64,000 nt of DNA. Source: Psoroptes ovis. Its lineage: Eukaryota; Arthropoda; Arachnida; Sarcoptiformes; Psoroptidae. The stretch is taken from assembly GCA_002943765.1 (NCBI GenBank), contig PQWQ01000002.1:2852001-2916000 (forward strand), written 5' to 3'. Within the stretch, counting starts at the first letter, position 1; the number at the start of each line of letters is the position of its first letter. The notes beneath the pieces are model-generated. The model was not told where the DNA came from and did no database searches. It saw only the letters and a program-made list of their open reading frames with translations. Below, in pieces: positions 11,243 through 24,234 of the stretch. Made by a program: the position numbers and the translations under genes.

Positions 11243-13848
11243 GTATGTGGTGTGGTCAATCATTCAAATCATTAGCCGATATGACTCAACATATGAAAGT
11301 TACACAACATTATACTAATATTATATCACAAGAACAAATTATATCATGGCGCAATCCTGGCGATGAATTATCATCATCAACATCTACATCAACATCATCG
11401 AAATCTTCTCATAATCATCATCAACAACAGCAGCAACAACAACAACAACAATCACAGCAACAAATTTTAACATGTAAAGTATGCGATGAATCATTTTCAA
11501 CATTGAAAGAATTATCCAATCATATGGTGAAAAACTCACATTTCAAAGAACAAAATTCAAATATCAATGAAGATAATAATGATAAATCGGCAACTAATCA
11601 AAGCTCAAATCGTAATAATAATGGAAATAATAATCAGAATGATCGTAGAAAAAAATCATTACCAGTACGAAAATTGCTAGAAATGGAACGTGGTAATGAT
11701 AAAAAATCTAAATATGATACGGATGATGATTTAGATGACGATTTTGATAATGAAAATATGGATAATGACGATATTGATCATGATAATGATGATAGTGATC
11801 ATAATATAGAATCTAATTCGAAAGATATTGCCACAACAAATGACAAATCAATACGATTGATTGAGTGTGATGATTGTCACGAGAAAATTGATGAAAAATT
11901 TTTCTTACAACATATGAAACAATGTGGGCCAAGATCTATGACAAATAGCAAAAATTGTGATTCGATTAATGATCATTCGATGAAAAATGGTTTAGCGATT
12001 GGTATTCATAAAAGTGATTCAGAAAGTGAATCAGATCGTAATGTAACAAATATGATACCATTTGAATCAACCATGTCGATTGGCAAAAATTTACATTTCA
12101 AAAAATCACTAGAAGATAATAATTCAGAAATGGATGATAATGATGAACGTATGGATGATGATGAGGATAATTCACCTGTAATCACCACGAGTGAGGATAA
12201 TTCTGGTGGAAATGTGTTGAGTGCATTGGAAAAATTGATAGAAAAAAACTTTGATACAAAATCTCGAAGATCTCATCAAACTGGCATACTACAGCGTCTT
12301 GGTATCGATGAAGAAGTGTTTCCGCCGTGGCAAAATATGGCACCTAGTCCAATATCGCCAGCATCAATGATGGCCGTGGCTGCTGCATGGAACCCTACGA
12401 ATGGTGGCTTAGTTGGTGATTATTCTCGTAGCAGTAGTAGCAATAGTAACCATAGTGGCAGTCATCATCACCGCTCATTGCTTGGTGCAAATTCTTCTAC
12501 CATGGTCATTCCGCAACTACGATATCGCCGTAATTCATCATCAAGTCACTCGTATAAAGATAAATTTATTAATGCAGCTGCTTTATGTAAAACTATAACC
12601 ACCGAAAGTAACGGATCATTCAGCTCACAAGAAACTGAAGAAGAATCGTGTGATGATTCTAATTCAGAATATGGTACTAATTTAATTAAATCCAATAAAC
12701 GAAAAAAAAGTCATTCGTCACCCAAATCAACTAAATCATCGAATCGTGGCGGTGCTCTAAATTTTCCAATATCATCAATGTTAAGCTCACCGATACCACC
12801 TGCACGTCCAACATCAGCATCATCAACAGCTTCATCTTCAATATCACCATCGGAAGCTCATTCAATCGGAACATTGAATACAAATCCAAATGCCGATTTA
12901 TTGAATCGATTAACGCCAAACAGTCATCGTAGTGAGACTGATGATGATCAAGAACAGAGTCCGCTCAACTTATTTAAAAAATCTAAATTGAGTAATGGCA
13001 ATGCCAAAAGCAATAATAATGATGAAACTGATGATGATGATGGTGAAGATAATACATCACAAAATGGTGAAGCCACAGCGAAACCGGTGCATAATCCACT
13101 GAAACAATTGCAAAAATTATTGGATAAAACTGATAATAATACTGGTAAACGTAAAAATTCATCTAATCATCATCATCACAACACTCATAGATCATCGCCT
13201 TTTAATCATAGTTGGAATGATTCATCAAGTGTTCGATCGCCTGCTGGATTATCTGAACGTTCACCACGAACAACACCGAATCCGATCGGATCACCAGCAT
13301 CTGCCAAATCAGCTGAACACGATGTGCCAGTTACAGCGCCAAATTATTTACAAATGAAATGTGCATTCTGTGCTACGCCAATTTCATCTCGTAATGAATA
13401 TCGTTCACATTTAGCTAAAATTCATTTATCAATGCGTGATTCTGCCGACATATCAGCCATATCTGATGAAGAATTATTGCTATTAGTATTAGCCAAAAAT
13501 TCAAATTTACCATTAGTGAATAGCTTAGCTTCTGGAAAACCAATGCCAACGACACCAGTAGCTACAATGGCTTCACCATCATCATCACCGGTGACAAAAT
13601 CAACAAAAGAATCACGAAGAAAATCACGTTCATCATCATCATCATTGAACAATTCGAATGATATCGATAATGAAATAATGAATGTTGCCGCAACATCGAA
13701 AGCATCAGCATCAACAACAATTTTATCACCATCACCAACACCATCATCAGCATCATCATCATCATCGCCACCGATTGAAACATCGCAATCTAAATTCCTT
13801 AAATATACTGAATTGGCAAAACAATTATCGAGTAAATATGTTAAATGA
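11243..13848 (+). CDS. tsh: Teashirt/Tiptop zinc-finger transcription factor, exon 2
   Basis: This exon completes codon 1211 and encodes residues 1212-2078, ending at TGA 13846-13848. Finger 2 spans the junction: C1211-x2-C1214-x12-H1227-x5-H1233, followed by TQHYTNIISQEQIISWR, a near-invariant Teashirt signature. Finger 3 is C1288-x2-C1291-x12-H1304-x5-H1310. A degenerate CDDC...H...C motif starts at 1419. Conserved blocks lie at 1534-1552 (NVLSALEKLIEKNFDTKSR) and 1558-1573 (GILQRLGIDEEVFPPW). A C-terminal C2H2 finger is at C1917-x2-C1920-x12-H1933-x4-H1938, and the protein ends KYTELAKQLSSKYVK. No homeodomain is seen, which fits invertebrate Teashirt and differs from vertebrate TSHZ1-3. 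Between these blocks lie Ser/Asn/Asp-rich and poly-Gln/poly-His tracts that inflate the length. The 120 bases before 11243 are open in the same frame but belong to the intron. It acts in the nucleus as a DNA-binding regulator, by family knowledge. Confidence 0.95.
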
Positions 13849-13868
13849 ATGATGATTCTATTCGAAAT

Positions 13869-13874
13869 AATAAA
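13869..13874 (+). terminator. Candidate polyadenylation signal AATAAA (proximal)
   Basis: A canonical AATAAA 21 bases after the stop codon. Such hexamers are common by chance in DNA this AT-rich, so its use is uncertain. Confidence 0.3.
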
Positions 13875-14488
13875 TATTCCATACAAATAACAGAAATACA
13901 TTCCAAATATAGAAATAGTTCTTTTTTGATATAAAAATATATATTTATATGAATTATTCTTACGATTCATACATACATTTCAATGTGAAAAAAACAATTT
14001 CTTAAACCCACCACCATCACCAACGCCGCATACATAAATTAACCATATCATATTCCACTTGTTGTTTTTTAGTTTTTTTTTAATTTTGTTCTAAATATAT
14101 TCAATTACATTTTCACTTTTTTCTTGGATGAAATTTAAATATCTGCTATTATATGAATACAATTTTATACATATGAATATATTGATATATAAATATTTGA
14201 CACTGATGATTAAAATTGAACGCCTCTCATCTTATTACTTGATTTATTCAACAACAACATAATACACATATTGGTATCATTGGTATCAAATTTTCATGAT
14301 GTAATCAAACCACAACCAAGAAAAACAGTTTTTCACTGCTCTATATTCCGTGTAACATTCCATAACAAAACATTTATAGACATTTATATGAATGAATATA
14401 GGGAGAAAAAGATATATTTATATCCAAAAGTTATCCATCATCATAGCTGTCATCATTTGTATAATTCGTGTGTGTATAATTTGACAGA

Positions 14489-14494
14489 AATAAA
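14489..14494 (+). terminator. Candidate polyadenylation signal AATAAA (distal)
   Basis: A canonical AATAAA about 640 bases after the stop, followed 11 bases later by a run of T. The T-rich downstream element makes it a reasonable cleavage signal, although the background frequency of the hexamer is high. Confidence 0.3.
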
Positions 14495-14637
14495 CTTGCA
14501 AAATTTTTTTTTTCAATAGTTTCGTATTGAATTGAAAATAACTGAAAAATACAATCATCCAACATTTAATTCAAAAGTATTTTCACACATGTATTCTTAT
14601 TTGATATAATTCACACAACACAAAACACACATTCACC

Positions 14638-14687
14638 AATTGAAAATGGGCCTAATCAATCTCGCAAAAAAGGTCCCATTTTCAATT
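14638..14687. repeat. Strong hairpin downstream of teashirt-like gene
   Basis: AATTGAAAATGGGCCT at 14638-14653 pairs with 14671-14687 through 16 base pairs, interrupted only by one bulged T at 14674. The loop is 17 bases. The inner half of the stem is GC-rich (GGGCCT), unusual for this region. It lies about 790 bases past the stop codon, after the last candidate polyadenylation signal. It may be a structured element in an extended 3' UTR, a small foldback repeat or chance. Confidence 0.5.
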
Positions 14688-15481
14688 TAGTTTCGTTTTA
14701 AATTCATTTCATATTGACAAGTCAACTGTGCCATCCTATAAATTCATCATATGATGAATATGTATTCGAACAAACCAAACAATAAACGAAAAAAAAAATA
14801 TTTCTCATGAATCACTTGAATTTCGCCGGATTTATTTGATGAATATGTATTTGATGTTTAATATTTTGATTTAAATTATTTCAAATTCAAACATATCAAT
14901 GACAATGAAAAAATGAAATAAACAAATACAAATATCCTCATCTCTTTTTTTTGAACAATTTCATACGAAAAACCAAAACACTAAAAATAATCAATTCTAG
15001 CCAATTGAATTCTTATTGATTCATTCAAAAAATCTCATTCTTTAATTATTTGATTGACAATTTCTTCAATTTTTTTTTTCAATTCAAAAACCAAAAAAAC
15101 ATATTTTTTGCTCACAGACACCATTCAATGATTCGGAAATCATACCAATAAATTTATTGTTCTTCAAGAACTCACAATTTTCTCAAATTTTTCAAATTAT
15201 TCCAAAAATCAATCAGAACAAATTCAAAACATGGAATATTCAAGATAATTTGGTTTTATCTGCTTTTGTTTTGTTTCATTTTCACACAAATTTTTTTTTT
15301 GCACATTGAAACCAGTGATTTTATTCAAATTTGATTTCATACTCCACCACAGCTTCAACCAAAGACACCAAAGATTTATTTTGATTTTCTTTTTGTTTTT
15401 TCTCAAATTTAGACTCATGTGAATCTCAATTTTTGTTTTTTTGCTTCCGAATGATCAACATTTTGAACGCAGCATCAACAC

Positions 15482-15483
<2 letters not shown>

Positions 15484-15513
<30 letters not shown>
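15484..15513. repeat. (AC)15 microsatellite
   Basis: Fifteen uninterrupted AC units, one of the longest dinucleotide arrays in the window. Likely polymorphic. Confidence 0.95.
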
Positions 15514-15515
<2 letters not shown>

Positions 15516-18266
15516 CCATATAAATATGAAGATATACACGATGCATGATGACTGATCGAAAATAAAAATATCAATTTTCAATTTTTAATTCAATTTTTTT
15601 TTTTTTTGAAAAATGATTCAATATAATTCTCAATCAACGATCATTTGATTGTTATAACAAATAATCAATGATTAAATTTAATCAAGTCTTTTTTTCTTAT
15701 TCTTTCCTTGTAAATTTTTTCATTATTATCATCATACACACACAATTACGATTACGATTATTATTATCATTATTATTATTATTACAATTATTAATAATTA
15801 TTTATGAATGAATAAATAATGAAATACATTTTAAAAAATTTGAATTTTAAAAAATTGAGAAAAATTTAAATTTTTAACAATTCATTGGATTTTTTTGGAA
15901 TATTGTGGAAGTCATGGATTTAATGATTTGATTATTGCAGTATATGAATATGAAGATGGAGATAGGTGAATGAATTTGTCAAGGAAATTGCGTGATTTTT
16001 TCTACTTTTTTTCGCCTTAATATCTCTGATCTGAACAAATGTTGATGATGATGATTCAGATGATTGAAAGTAGTAAAATTATCTATGATTTTTTTTTTGT
16101 ATAAATTGTTTATAACACGATTCATTCAATCATCACAAAAGGTTAAAGGCTTTTTAAGTGTGTATTTGCACATTTTTCAACATTTCTTCTGTGAGTAAAG
16201 GTTAAATTTCAAATGAATTTGAACAAATAGTAATTGATGTAGTTTACAAGTTATTTTAACTTATTTGTTTGTTTTCATCAATAAATTTATTATTTAAATT
16301 TAAAAAATCATCATTATTATTATGTTATTAATACACGCACATATATTCATGGATTGAATCCATAAATTTTTTGACTGATTCAAATGTGTTTGAATTTTGA
16401 AAAAAAATTCAAAAGATTTTCAGAAAACATTGTATCAATATATCGATATATTTCAAGTGGAAATCATCATCCCAATCGATGATTATGATGATGGTTGAAT
16501 TGATCAAATTGAACTTATTTTCTTGAGAAAATTTTTCATTTTTTCTGAAAGACAAAATTAATTAACAAATTTTTAAAAATCATTTTAATGATTCACCGCG
16601 CATACATTCGTACAAACATACACGTTTGATTATGATTTGCCTAAAAGGTGATTGATGAATTTTTAGTCTTCAAAAATTCTTCGATCTCTCCAATCATTTT
16701 TGAAATCATTGCTTGACCATATAATTTTCAGAAAAATTTCAAAGAAAAAACAAAAAAAATTTCACAAAAAAATAAATTATCTTCTGGTCCAGACATGAAA
16801 TCAATAAAATTTCCAAAGCAAAAATTATTGCACGAACAAAATAAATGACCATCAAAGATGATGATGATCCTGGATGATGATCATCAATGATCACCATCAT
16901 ATTCTTATCACTATTCCTGAATATACTTGTTGTTGTCCTTCAAATTATCATCTGTCATAATTATTAATATCTGTGCTTATATGTGGACCTAATATTTACT
17001 GACTGTATAAATGTCCAAATTCAATAAATGATAATAATTCATTTTTTTCTGTTTTCGAGCGCAAAAATGAAAAAAATGTAATAAAAATGAAAGAAATCAA
17101 AGAAAGACAAATTATTTCTTGATTTGTTTTCTTTTTTTATCATTTTTCAAGTCGATTATCATCATTATAAGCCGCTAATTTAATATTATTATCTGCTGCT
17201 GCTTTGTTCCAACAAACGTGCACAATTGAACAAAGCATTTTACAAAACATTACTGCAGAAGCAGTACCATGAATTTATGAGTTTGTGTGTAAATCATTAT
17301 CATTATCATTATAATCATCATTACCTATTTTCGTAGCCGGTATGAATATTTTTTTTGATATATTTTCACTCAAAAAAAATGTTTCATTGAAAAATGATAT
17401 CAATTTTCAGACACAATAAATGGTAATTATATCAAATAATTATCTCCATTATTCTACTCCAAAATAATATTTATTTATTTCATTTGTTGACCAAAAAATG
17501 TATGAAATGATCATTTTTTAATTTTATTATTCCACATTCATTCATTGATTCATTCATTCATCGTTCAACACAAACAATCACATATCAAACACAACAACAA
17601 TAATAATCGATATAATTGTTCTTTGACGATAATTTTTTCGCTTGCTCTGAAATCATATAATAATTTATTATCTTTCCATTCTTGGTTCTTGGCATAGACA
17701 TGGAGATAAATGTTTTCAAATGATAATAATGATGATGATAATAAACTTTATGAGCAAAACAAAACAAAGCAAAAAACATGAAACATCATTAAATATCTAT
17801 TATCATTGGTCATAAAACGAAAAAATTTTAAATGTTCCTCCATTGGTCCTTGTCAATTATTTTCTCTGCTCATCTTCTTTGGTCTTAAAATTATTTAATT
17901 GTCATTTAGTTATTTATCATAATTCTCTATTCGTTTTCATTGCTTTGAAATGTATGAAACAAAAATCGGTGAATCAATGTTTCATAAATGAATGGAATTA
18001 CTTTTTGTTTTGTTGTTGTGTGTGTGAGTACACAACCCGAACCAAAAAAAGCTTCATTCAAATGAATGAATGGTGGAAAAAGAAATGTATTTTTGAAAAA
18101 AAAACAATAATCATTAATCTTATTTTCATTTTTTTCCGATATGTCAAACTGTTATGAACATTTTCATATATTGTCATGTGAGCAAGTTTTGAGCTTTTTC
18201 TTCAATTCAATTTTATTTCATTTCATTATTTGTATCATTATTGTCATTCAAAATATAATAATGGCA

Positions 18267-18301
18267 AAAGTCAAATATTTTTTTTCGATATATTTGACTT
18301 T
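18267..18301. repeat. Perfect 12-bp inverted repeat
   Basis: AAAGTCAAATAT at 18267-18278 is the exact reverse complement of 18290-18301, with an 11-base T-rich loop. A second palindrome follows 36 bases later. Confidence 0.55.
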
Positions 18302-18337
18302 GAAAAATTAAGCAAATTGATGAATGAATATGAATGA

Positions 18338-18362
18338 AAAATTTGAACATTGTTCAAATTTT
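18338..18362. repeat. 25-base perfect palindrome
   Basis: AAAATTTGAACA at 18338-18349, one central T, then its exact reverse complement at 18351-18362. It could extrude as a cruciform or bind a dimeric protein. AT-rich palindromes also arise by chance here. Confidence 0.55.
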
Positions 18363-20309
18363 CAAAGTCTATTTGAGTATATCGAAATATATCCTATTGT
18401 TTTCAAAAAATATAATTTCATCATCATCATCATATCATTTTTTATTATTTTGATCTATTTTTCAATTGGGTATTTTCAAAGGGCCCTTGTTGCATTATAT
18501 TGTTGGGCTCATGTTTATGAATATGTGTATGAATAAGCCTATTTTAACTTGTCTAAATGTTTATCCGATAAGATATTTTACAATTCATTTTTTATTTCTT
18601 TTTAAAAATTGATTTCTATTGATTGATTTTAATGAATAAATATTGTTTGTACATATATCCATGCATGTATATGGCCCTCTTTTTTCCCCAAATTTTGTTA
18701 TATTTCATTCTTCCATTTTAAACCATTGATTCACATTCATATTGGACATTTGATCAAATGATTAATTATCATTTGAAATAATGAAAATCATTTTTCTCTT
18801 TTTTCGATATATATTCACATTGTTCTTCATGAGTTTTTTTTTGAAATAATAGTTTTCTATTTTAGTTCCCCGATATATCAATATAAATTGATATATTCAT
18901 GATTTAAAGAAGAAAAAATATGTTTTAAAAATGAAATTAGAAATATAAAATATATAATTCATATGTCTCATTCATTCACATTTGATTCATTATTGCCATT
19001 ATTAATATTTGACATTAATTTCATTTCATTTCATTCAAGTTTCATCTCTTTCGATTCAACAGCACTAGCAGCAGCAGTACCCATTCATTTTTGAATTAAT
19101 TTTGATTCATTTGGATTCATTTTTTTTTTTTTTTTGAATTCATTTCCATTTTGAAATTTTCAGTTTCATCTAAAAAATTTTCATTGAAATTCAATGCAAT
19201 TCAAAAAAAATATAAAGAAAATATGAAAATCTGAATAAAATATTAAAAATAAGATTTGATTTCAATCATTATTAAACATTATTATTATCAGTATTATCAT
19301 TGTTATCATTATAATTATTATTATTAATATCATTCATTCATTTTTACTTTCATTTTTATCTTGATTTATGTGTGATTAAACATATTCTTTTGTGTGTGTG
19401 TGTGTTTGTAGTAGGGACAATGATTTAATAATAATAATCATAGTAATAACAATGATTCCATAATTTGCATCGTATCATCATCATCATCGTTTCGGTGAAC
19501 GGAAACGTACCCACAGAATGAAGAAGAATGAATGAATTTTACAAAGAATTTTTGCGAGATTCTTCAACTATTCTTGGCATTTTAGTTTTCTTGAAAAAAT
19601 TTATACAGAATTTGATTGATTTTTTTCGATCGCAAATTTTCATTTTCCTCAAAAAATATAAATTTTTCAATTCTAAGCTCCAATTTCAGGTCCATTCATT
19701 CATCCATCTATGCATTGTTAGCTCTGCTATTATTATTATTCAATAACATGATTGATAAATGATTTTTTCATTTATTTTTATTTTTGGCCAAATTTATTGT
19801 TTTATCTTGGATTTACTGATGGTTGTTGGTCTTAGTTTTTTATTTTTCGCATTCTTCATCATTTTGGACCCGTCATACATTTTTCTATTTTCTATGGTTG
19901 ATATAATACCCAGCCTACCACCACATCATCATCATCATCATTTACTTGTCATATTTTTTTGTTCATTTCATATCATCCATTCCATTCCATCATTTAATAT
20001 ATCAAAAAGAATATACAACGAATAAAAAGAATAGTAGGAAAGTGAGTCTATTCAAGTTTGTTCATTCATTCATTCATTCACATTGATTCATTGATATTCA
20101 CATGTTTATATATAGTCGAAATCAAATTTTTCTGCTTGTGTTTGTAGGCCTAGATTGATCACTGACTATAGCATCTAATGCCGATGCACGCATACACACA
20201 TAGATATTGATTGAAAATCTGAAAAATATCTTGAAAAATATGAATTTCCTTCAACTGAATTTGCGCACATACAATGATTCACCCATCATGTAAAAGATGT
20301 GAAAAAATC

Positions 20310-20331
20310 AAAAAAAAAAAAAAAAAAAAAA
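20310..20331. repeat. Poly-A run (22 A)
   Basis: Twenty-two consecutive A residues, among the longest homopolymers in the window. I see no retrotransposon body upstream or target-site duplication, so it is probably a simple homopolymer. Confidence 0.9.
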
Positions 20332-20630
20332 TTGAAACTTTTTTCCATCATTCATTCGCATTACATTTGCAATGCATTTTCCATCATTCATCCAACCATC
20401 ATTCATTCATTCATTTTTTACATGGATTCTGATCTGTATCTCTTCATATTTTTTTGGCCTGGCGTATTTATGGCAGTTTTATTTCATTTTTCCCGAATTT
20501 TTTTCTTTTTTATTTTCACTCAAATGTGTTTTTTTGGATTATCATCATTAATAACTTTTTTTTTTATTTTTATTTTTTCATATTTCTCTATGGTCTTGTC
20601 CATTTCATACTTGTATCACTGTAGTAAACA

Positions 20631-20649
20631 GAGAGAGAGAGAGAAAGAG
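20631..20649. repeat. (GA)n microsatellite
   Basis: A GA-repeat tract of 19 bases with one interruption. GA repeats can bind GAGA-type factors in arthropods, but no supporting context is seen. Confidence 0.8.
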
Positions 20650-21663
20650 TAGATCCAATTTGACAGCCATAGGAAAATGATCCACAAACAACTGAGAAAA
20701 AATGAGAAAATAAAACAAAACAAAACTGAAAATGAAAATGAAAAAGATGAAGGTTTTCCTAGAGTATTCATCATCATCATCATTCATGAATATAGTTGGT
20801 TGGCTGTTGGTTATGTTTGGTTATATTAATAATATAATATAATCATTTGTGAAACGACAAACATAAACGACATTAATCACTCATGGCATATATTCGGGTA
20901 TGGGTAGATAGAAAGACAGAAGAGAAGAAAATATATGATTTTTCAAATAACAATTGATTTTTTTTTTTTTTTTTGAAGATTTAGGGTTCTCTGTGTATCA
21001 ATGTATGATTGGTTGGTTGGTTGATGGTTGATGATGGTGGTACCCTCTCTTAAATATCGGTAACACATATACAACCCATACACACTCACATACATGTCAA
21101 ACATGGTTAAAATAAATTGAATAGATGAATGAATGAATGAATGGTGAATGAAAAGTAAAAGGTTTATGAAAGGTTTACACTTCATAATAATGAATATACA
21201 TGTGAAAAATGATTATTTTTTATATTTTTCTTCAAAAATCTCACTGTCTTCAATTATGACACATTTTTCATTCTGGTTCGGCTGGTTCATTGCTGAATTT
21301 ACTTTTGAGAGTTTTGAAATATGTTTGTGTACATGTCAAATTTATGTATTTATCATTTATTTATTCATTGTTAGTTATAATAATATAATCATATTAAGGT
21401 GTGTATGTGTGTGTGTGTTTTTATATATTGAGAAATTGAGAAATATTTCAAATTGTTTGTAGGTTGATTTATTTGAATATATTTTGATTAACATTTTTTT
21501 ATTCATTGGTTCGTTTCTTTGGATTACAAACATTTCTGTTTCAAATCAAATTTCAAAGAGTAAATTTTCAACAATTACCATCACTATCAAAAACGATAAA
21601 AGATAAACACGTGAAATGTTCCTGTCAAATCAATGCAATATGTTCAAAGAGAATTTTAATAAA

Positions 21664-21702
21664 AATTAATGAATTTTTTTCATAACTTAAAATTCATTAA
21701 TT
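21664..21702. repeat. Perfect 14-bp inverted repeat
   Basis: AATTAATGAATTTT at 21664-21677 is the exact reverse complement of 21689-21702, with an 11-base loop. Both arms contain ATTAAT/TAAT-type homeodomain-like words, so it could be a double binding site or a hairpin. Confidence 0.55.
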
Positions 21703-24210
21703 GATGGTCCCATGTTTAATGAATTTATGAAAAAATATTGAATCGAGAAATGATTGAATGTATGCCGATTCTATGGGAAAATATTTTTGATAATCCATGA
21801 CAGCGAGTAATATTTTGAATGTCAATAATTTTAATGATTTCAATTTTTAATTTCAATTTTTGACACATTTTCGTAATTTATTATCATCAGGTTGGTACCC
21901 TCTGGTTATGAAATGAATTCATTTTTCTAGAATTTTTTTTTTTTTTGCTGAAAAAAGTCACAAAAGGGTTAGCGATTTTCAAGAAAAAAAATTGAACATT
22001 TTCAATTGATTGATTAATGATCAAGTCAAAAAAATCGTTAGCAAAAAGAAGCAAATCAATAAATCTTTGAACTCTGAATCTATTCACATTTTTTACCCCC
22101 TTACATTCAGCCAATCTTTGATTTATTTTCGTTCAAAAATTGATTTGACCGCATGTTTTTTAATGATCTTTTTATTTATTTCTTGATTTTCTGCCCCTGT
22201 ATTGTTTACCTGTCTTGTCCTGTCCTGTATTTTCATTTGGATTTCAAAGTGTAAAAATAAATGAATTTTCTTCATTTGAAATTTCTGCAAGACAAAATGT
22301 GTGAATGACACCAAGAATTTTTATGATCACCACAGTATTTGACATTTTTTTCAACATTCATTTTCTACGGTAAATGATTGTAAATTATTATTGGTGTGAA
22401 TCATTATTATTATTATTATTATGATTATTTTCATTTTCAGTTTATTATTATTATTATTATTACCTTGATTTATTATCACGTATCATTTATTTCGTAGATT
22501 ATTTCCATTTGCGAATGCAAACACACACACATATTGTCATATATTTGCCTGCTTGCTAGCTAGCTTGCTGGGTTAACAATCATAAATCTTCTTGTTGAAA
22601 ATGTTTGATATTTTTCTCTCGATTCAATTCAATTCGAAAAAAAATAATTCATTTCAGTTGGCTTGATTATAACAGGATTTTTGCGCAGTATTCTCGACTA
22701 TCGTTCGATTCAGTCATATTTTTCTCGGTTACACATTTGAATGAATGACATGAAAGATGTATGTTTGTCACATACCATTAATATTATTTTGACGGACAAA
22801 TAACAAAAAGCAAAGCGCAAAAACTTCATGGTGATTTCACTGTTTTATATGTCGGTGTGTGTCGGTTAATGAAATCAAAATTTCATTGAAACTAAATCAA
22901 GAAGAGAAACTGAATATAATTCAAGGGTAATTCAGAAATATTTTCTCTGAAAAAAATGGTTGGTTGAAAAATGGATCATCCAGGCATCATAATCATCGTC
23001 ATCAATTCAAATGGCTACCGCAAATTTTACTTTTGAATTTTTGAATTATTTTTTGAAATTTTTCGGGTGTTTGACAAATGAAAAATTGCTCTATTTATTA
23101 TTATTTCATTTGAAACAAACATTAAAATTTTTGAGCCTTTTGAATTACGAAAAAAAAAATTTCTATTTCACTTTTTTTTCTGTTGAAATTAAAATTAAAT
23201 TTTGTGAATTATACAAAATGTATTATGTGTGTGTGTAAATCATCTGTAATATGAATTCAACAATATTCAACATAAGCCACAAATGATTGACTGAATTATT
23301 TTCTTTTTGGCTTTCTCTTTTGGTACATTCATTCAAATAATTGAATTACAATTTGAAATAATAATAATAATCAAAATGAATGAAATCTTTGAATGGAGAA
23401 AAATTAATTTCAAAAATTTTAATTTTCCAAATTTTTTTTTGCACCAAAAACCCTTTCAAAAGGGGTCTCAACAACCCTATGAGCAACGATAACATCGCTT
23501 TTATTCGTGGACAATCGAACAAAAAAAATTGCCGCAATTTTGATGGCAGTAGAAAATGAAAAATTCTTAACAAATTTTCGTTATTTTCAGGATTTGATTT
23601 ATGTCTCAGCGTTTTTGTGTGTGCATGTTCATGTAAAATATTTCCATTCATCCAACATACATTCAATGAATTTATATTTGTCAAATAAATTTAAGGAGAA
23701 AAAATTTGAATTTAAATTTTAGATAGAAAGAATAAAAGAAAAAAATGATTGCAGAAAATAATAATTGAAAATTTTATTGTTTGGAAATTGCTGTGGTTCA
23801 TGTTGCCATTGATGTCAATCCTTTATTATACACTAGTGCGAATTGCTTATACAATATGTCAAAGATTTGACACAAAAAATTATAGAAATACTTGGTTAAT
23901 TCGTAACAAAGTGTTAAAATTTTTATTTTTATCCATAATAAAATAACATTATAATTGAAACATTTTTCCATTGAAATTCATATATATTCATGTGTGCTGC
24001 ATTTCATTATTCATTTTGCTATCCGTTTTTTAATAAGAATTTCATTGAATTATTACTGTTATTCACATTTCACCGAAAGAATATTCTCAATTTTGCGAAT
24101 ATTTTTTGTCCTTTAGTTTTTCGTTGCCACTTTATGATCGCATACAAATGACATTCCATCCATTCACGCAATTTTATGACCAAAAAGAAAAAATTCATTC
24201 AAATCGAAAG

Positions 24211-24234
24211 ACATTTTTCACATGTGGAAAATGT
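24211..24234. repeat. 24-base near-perfect palindrome centred on CACATGTG
   Basis: ACATTTTTCACA faces TGTGGAAAATGT with a single T/G non-complement. The centre CACATGTG contains a CANNTG E-box. A bHLH site is possible but unproven. Confidence 0.4.

Larger units (their letters stand above)
13849..14520 (+). other. Probable 3' UTR of teashirt-like gene
   Basis: The AT-rich sequence after the TGA stop contains two AATAAA hexamers. The later one is followed by a T-rich tract. There is no coding potential. The true cleavage site cannot be fixed from sequence alone. Confidence 0.45.

Noticed and set aside
13422..13970. 182-codon open frame on the minus strand
   Set aside because: It lies antisense to the 3' end of the teashirt-like exon 2; its Asp-rich composition is the complement of Ser/CAT-type codons and it has no domain.
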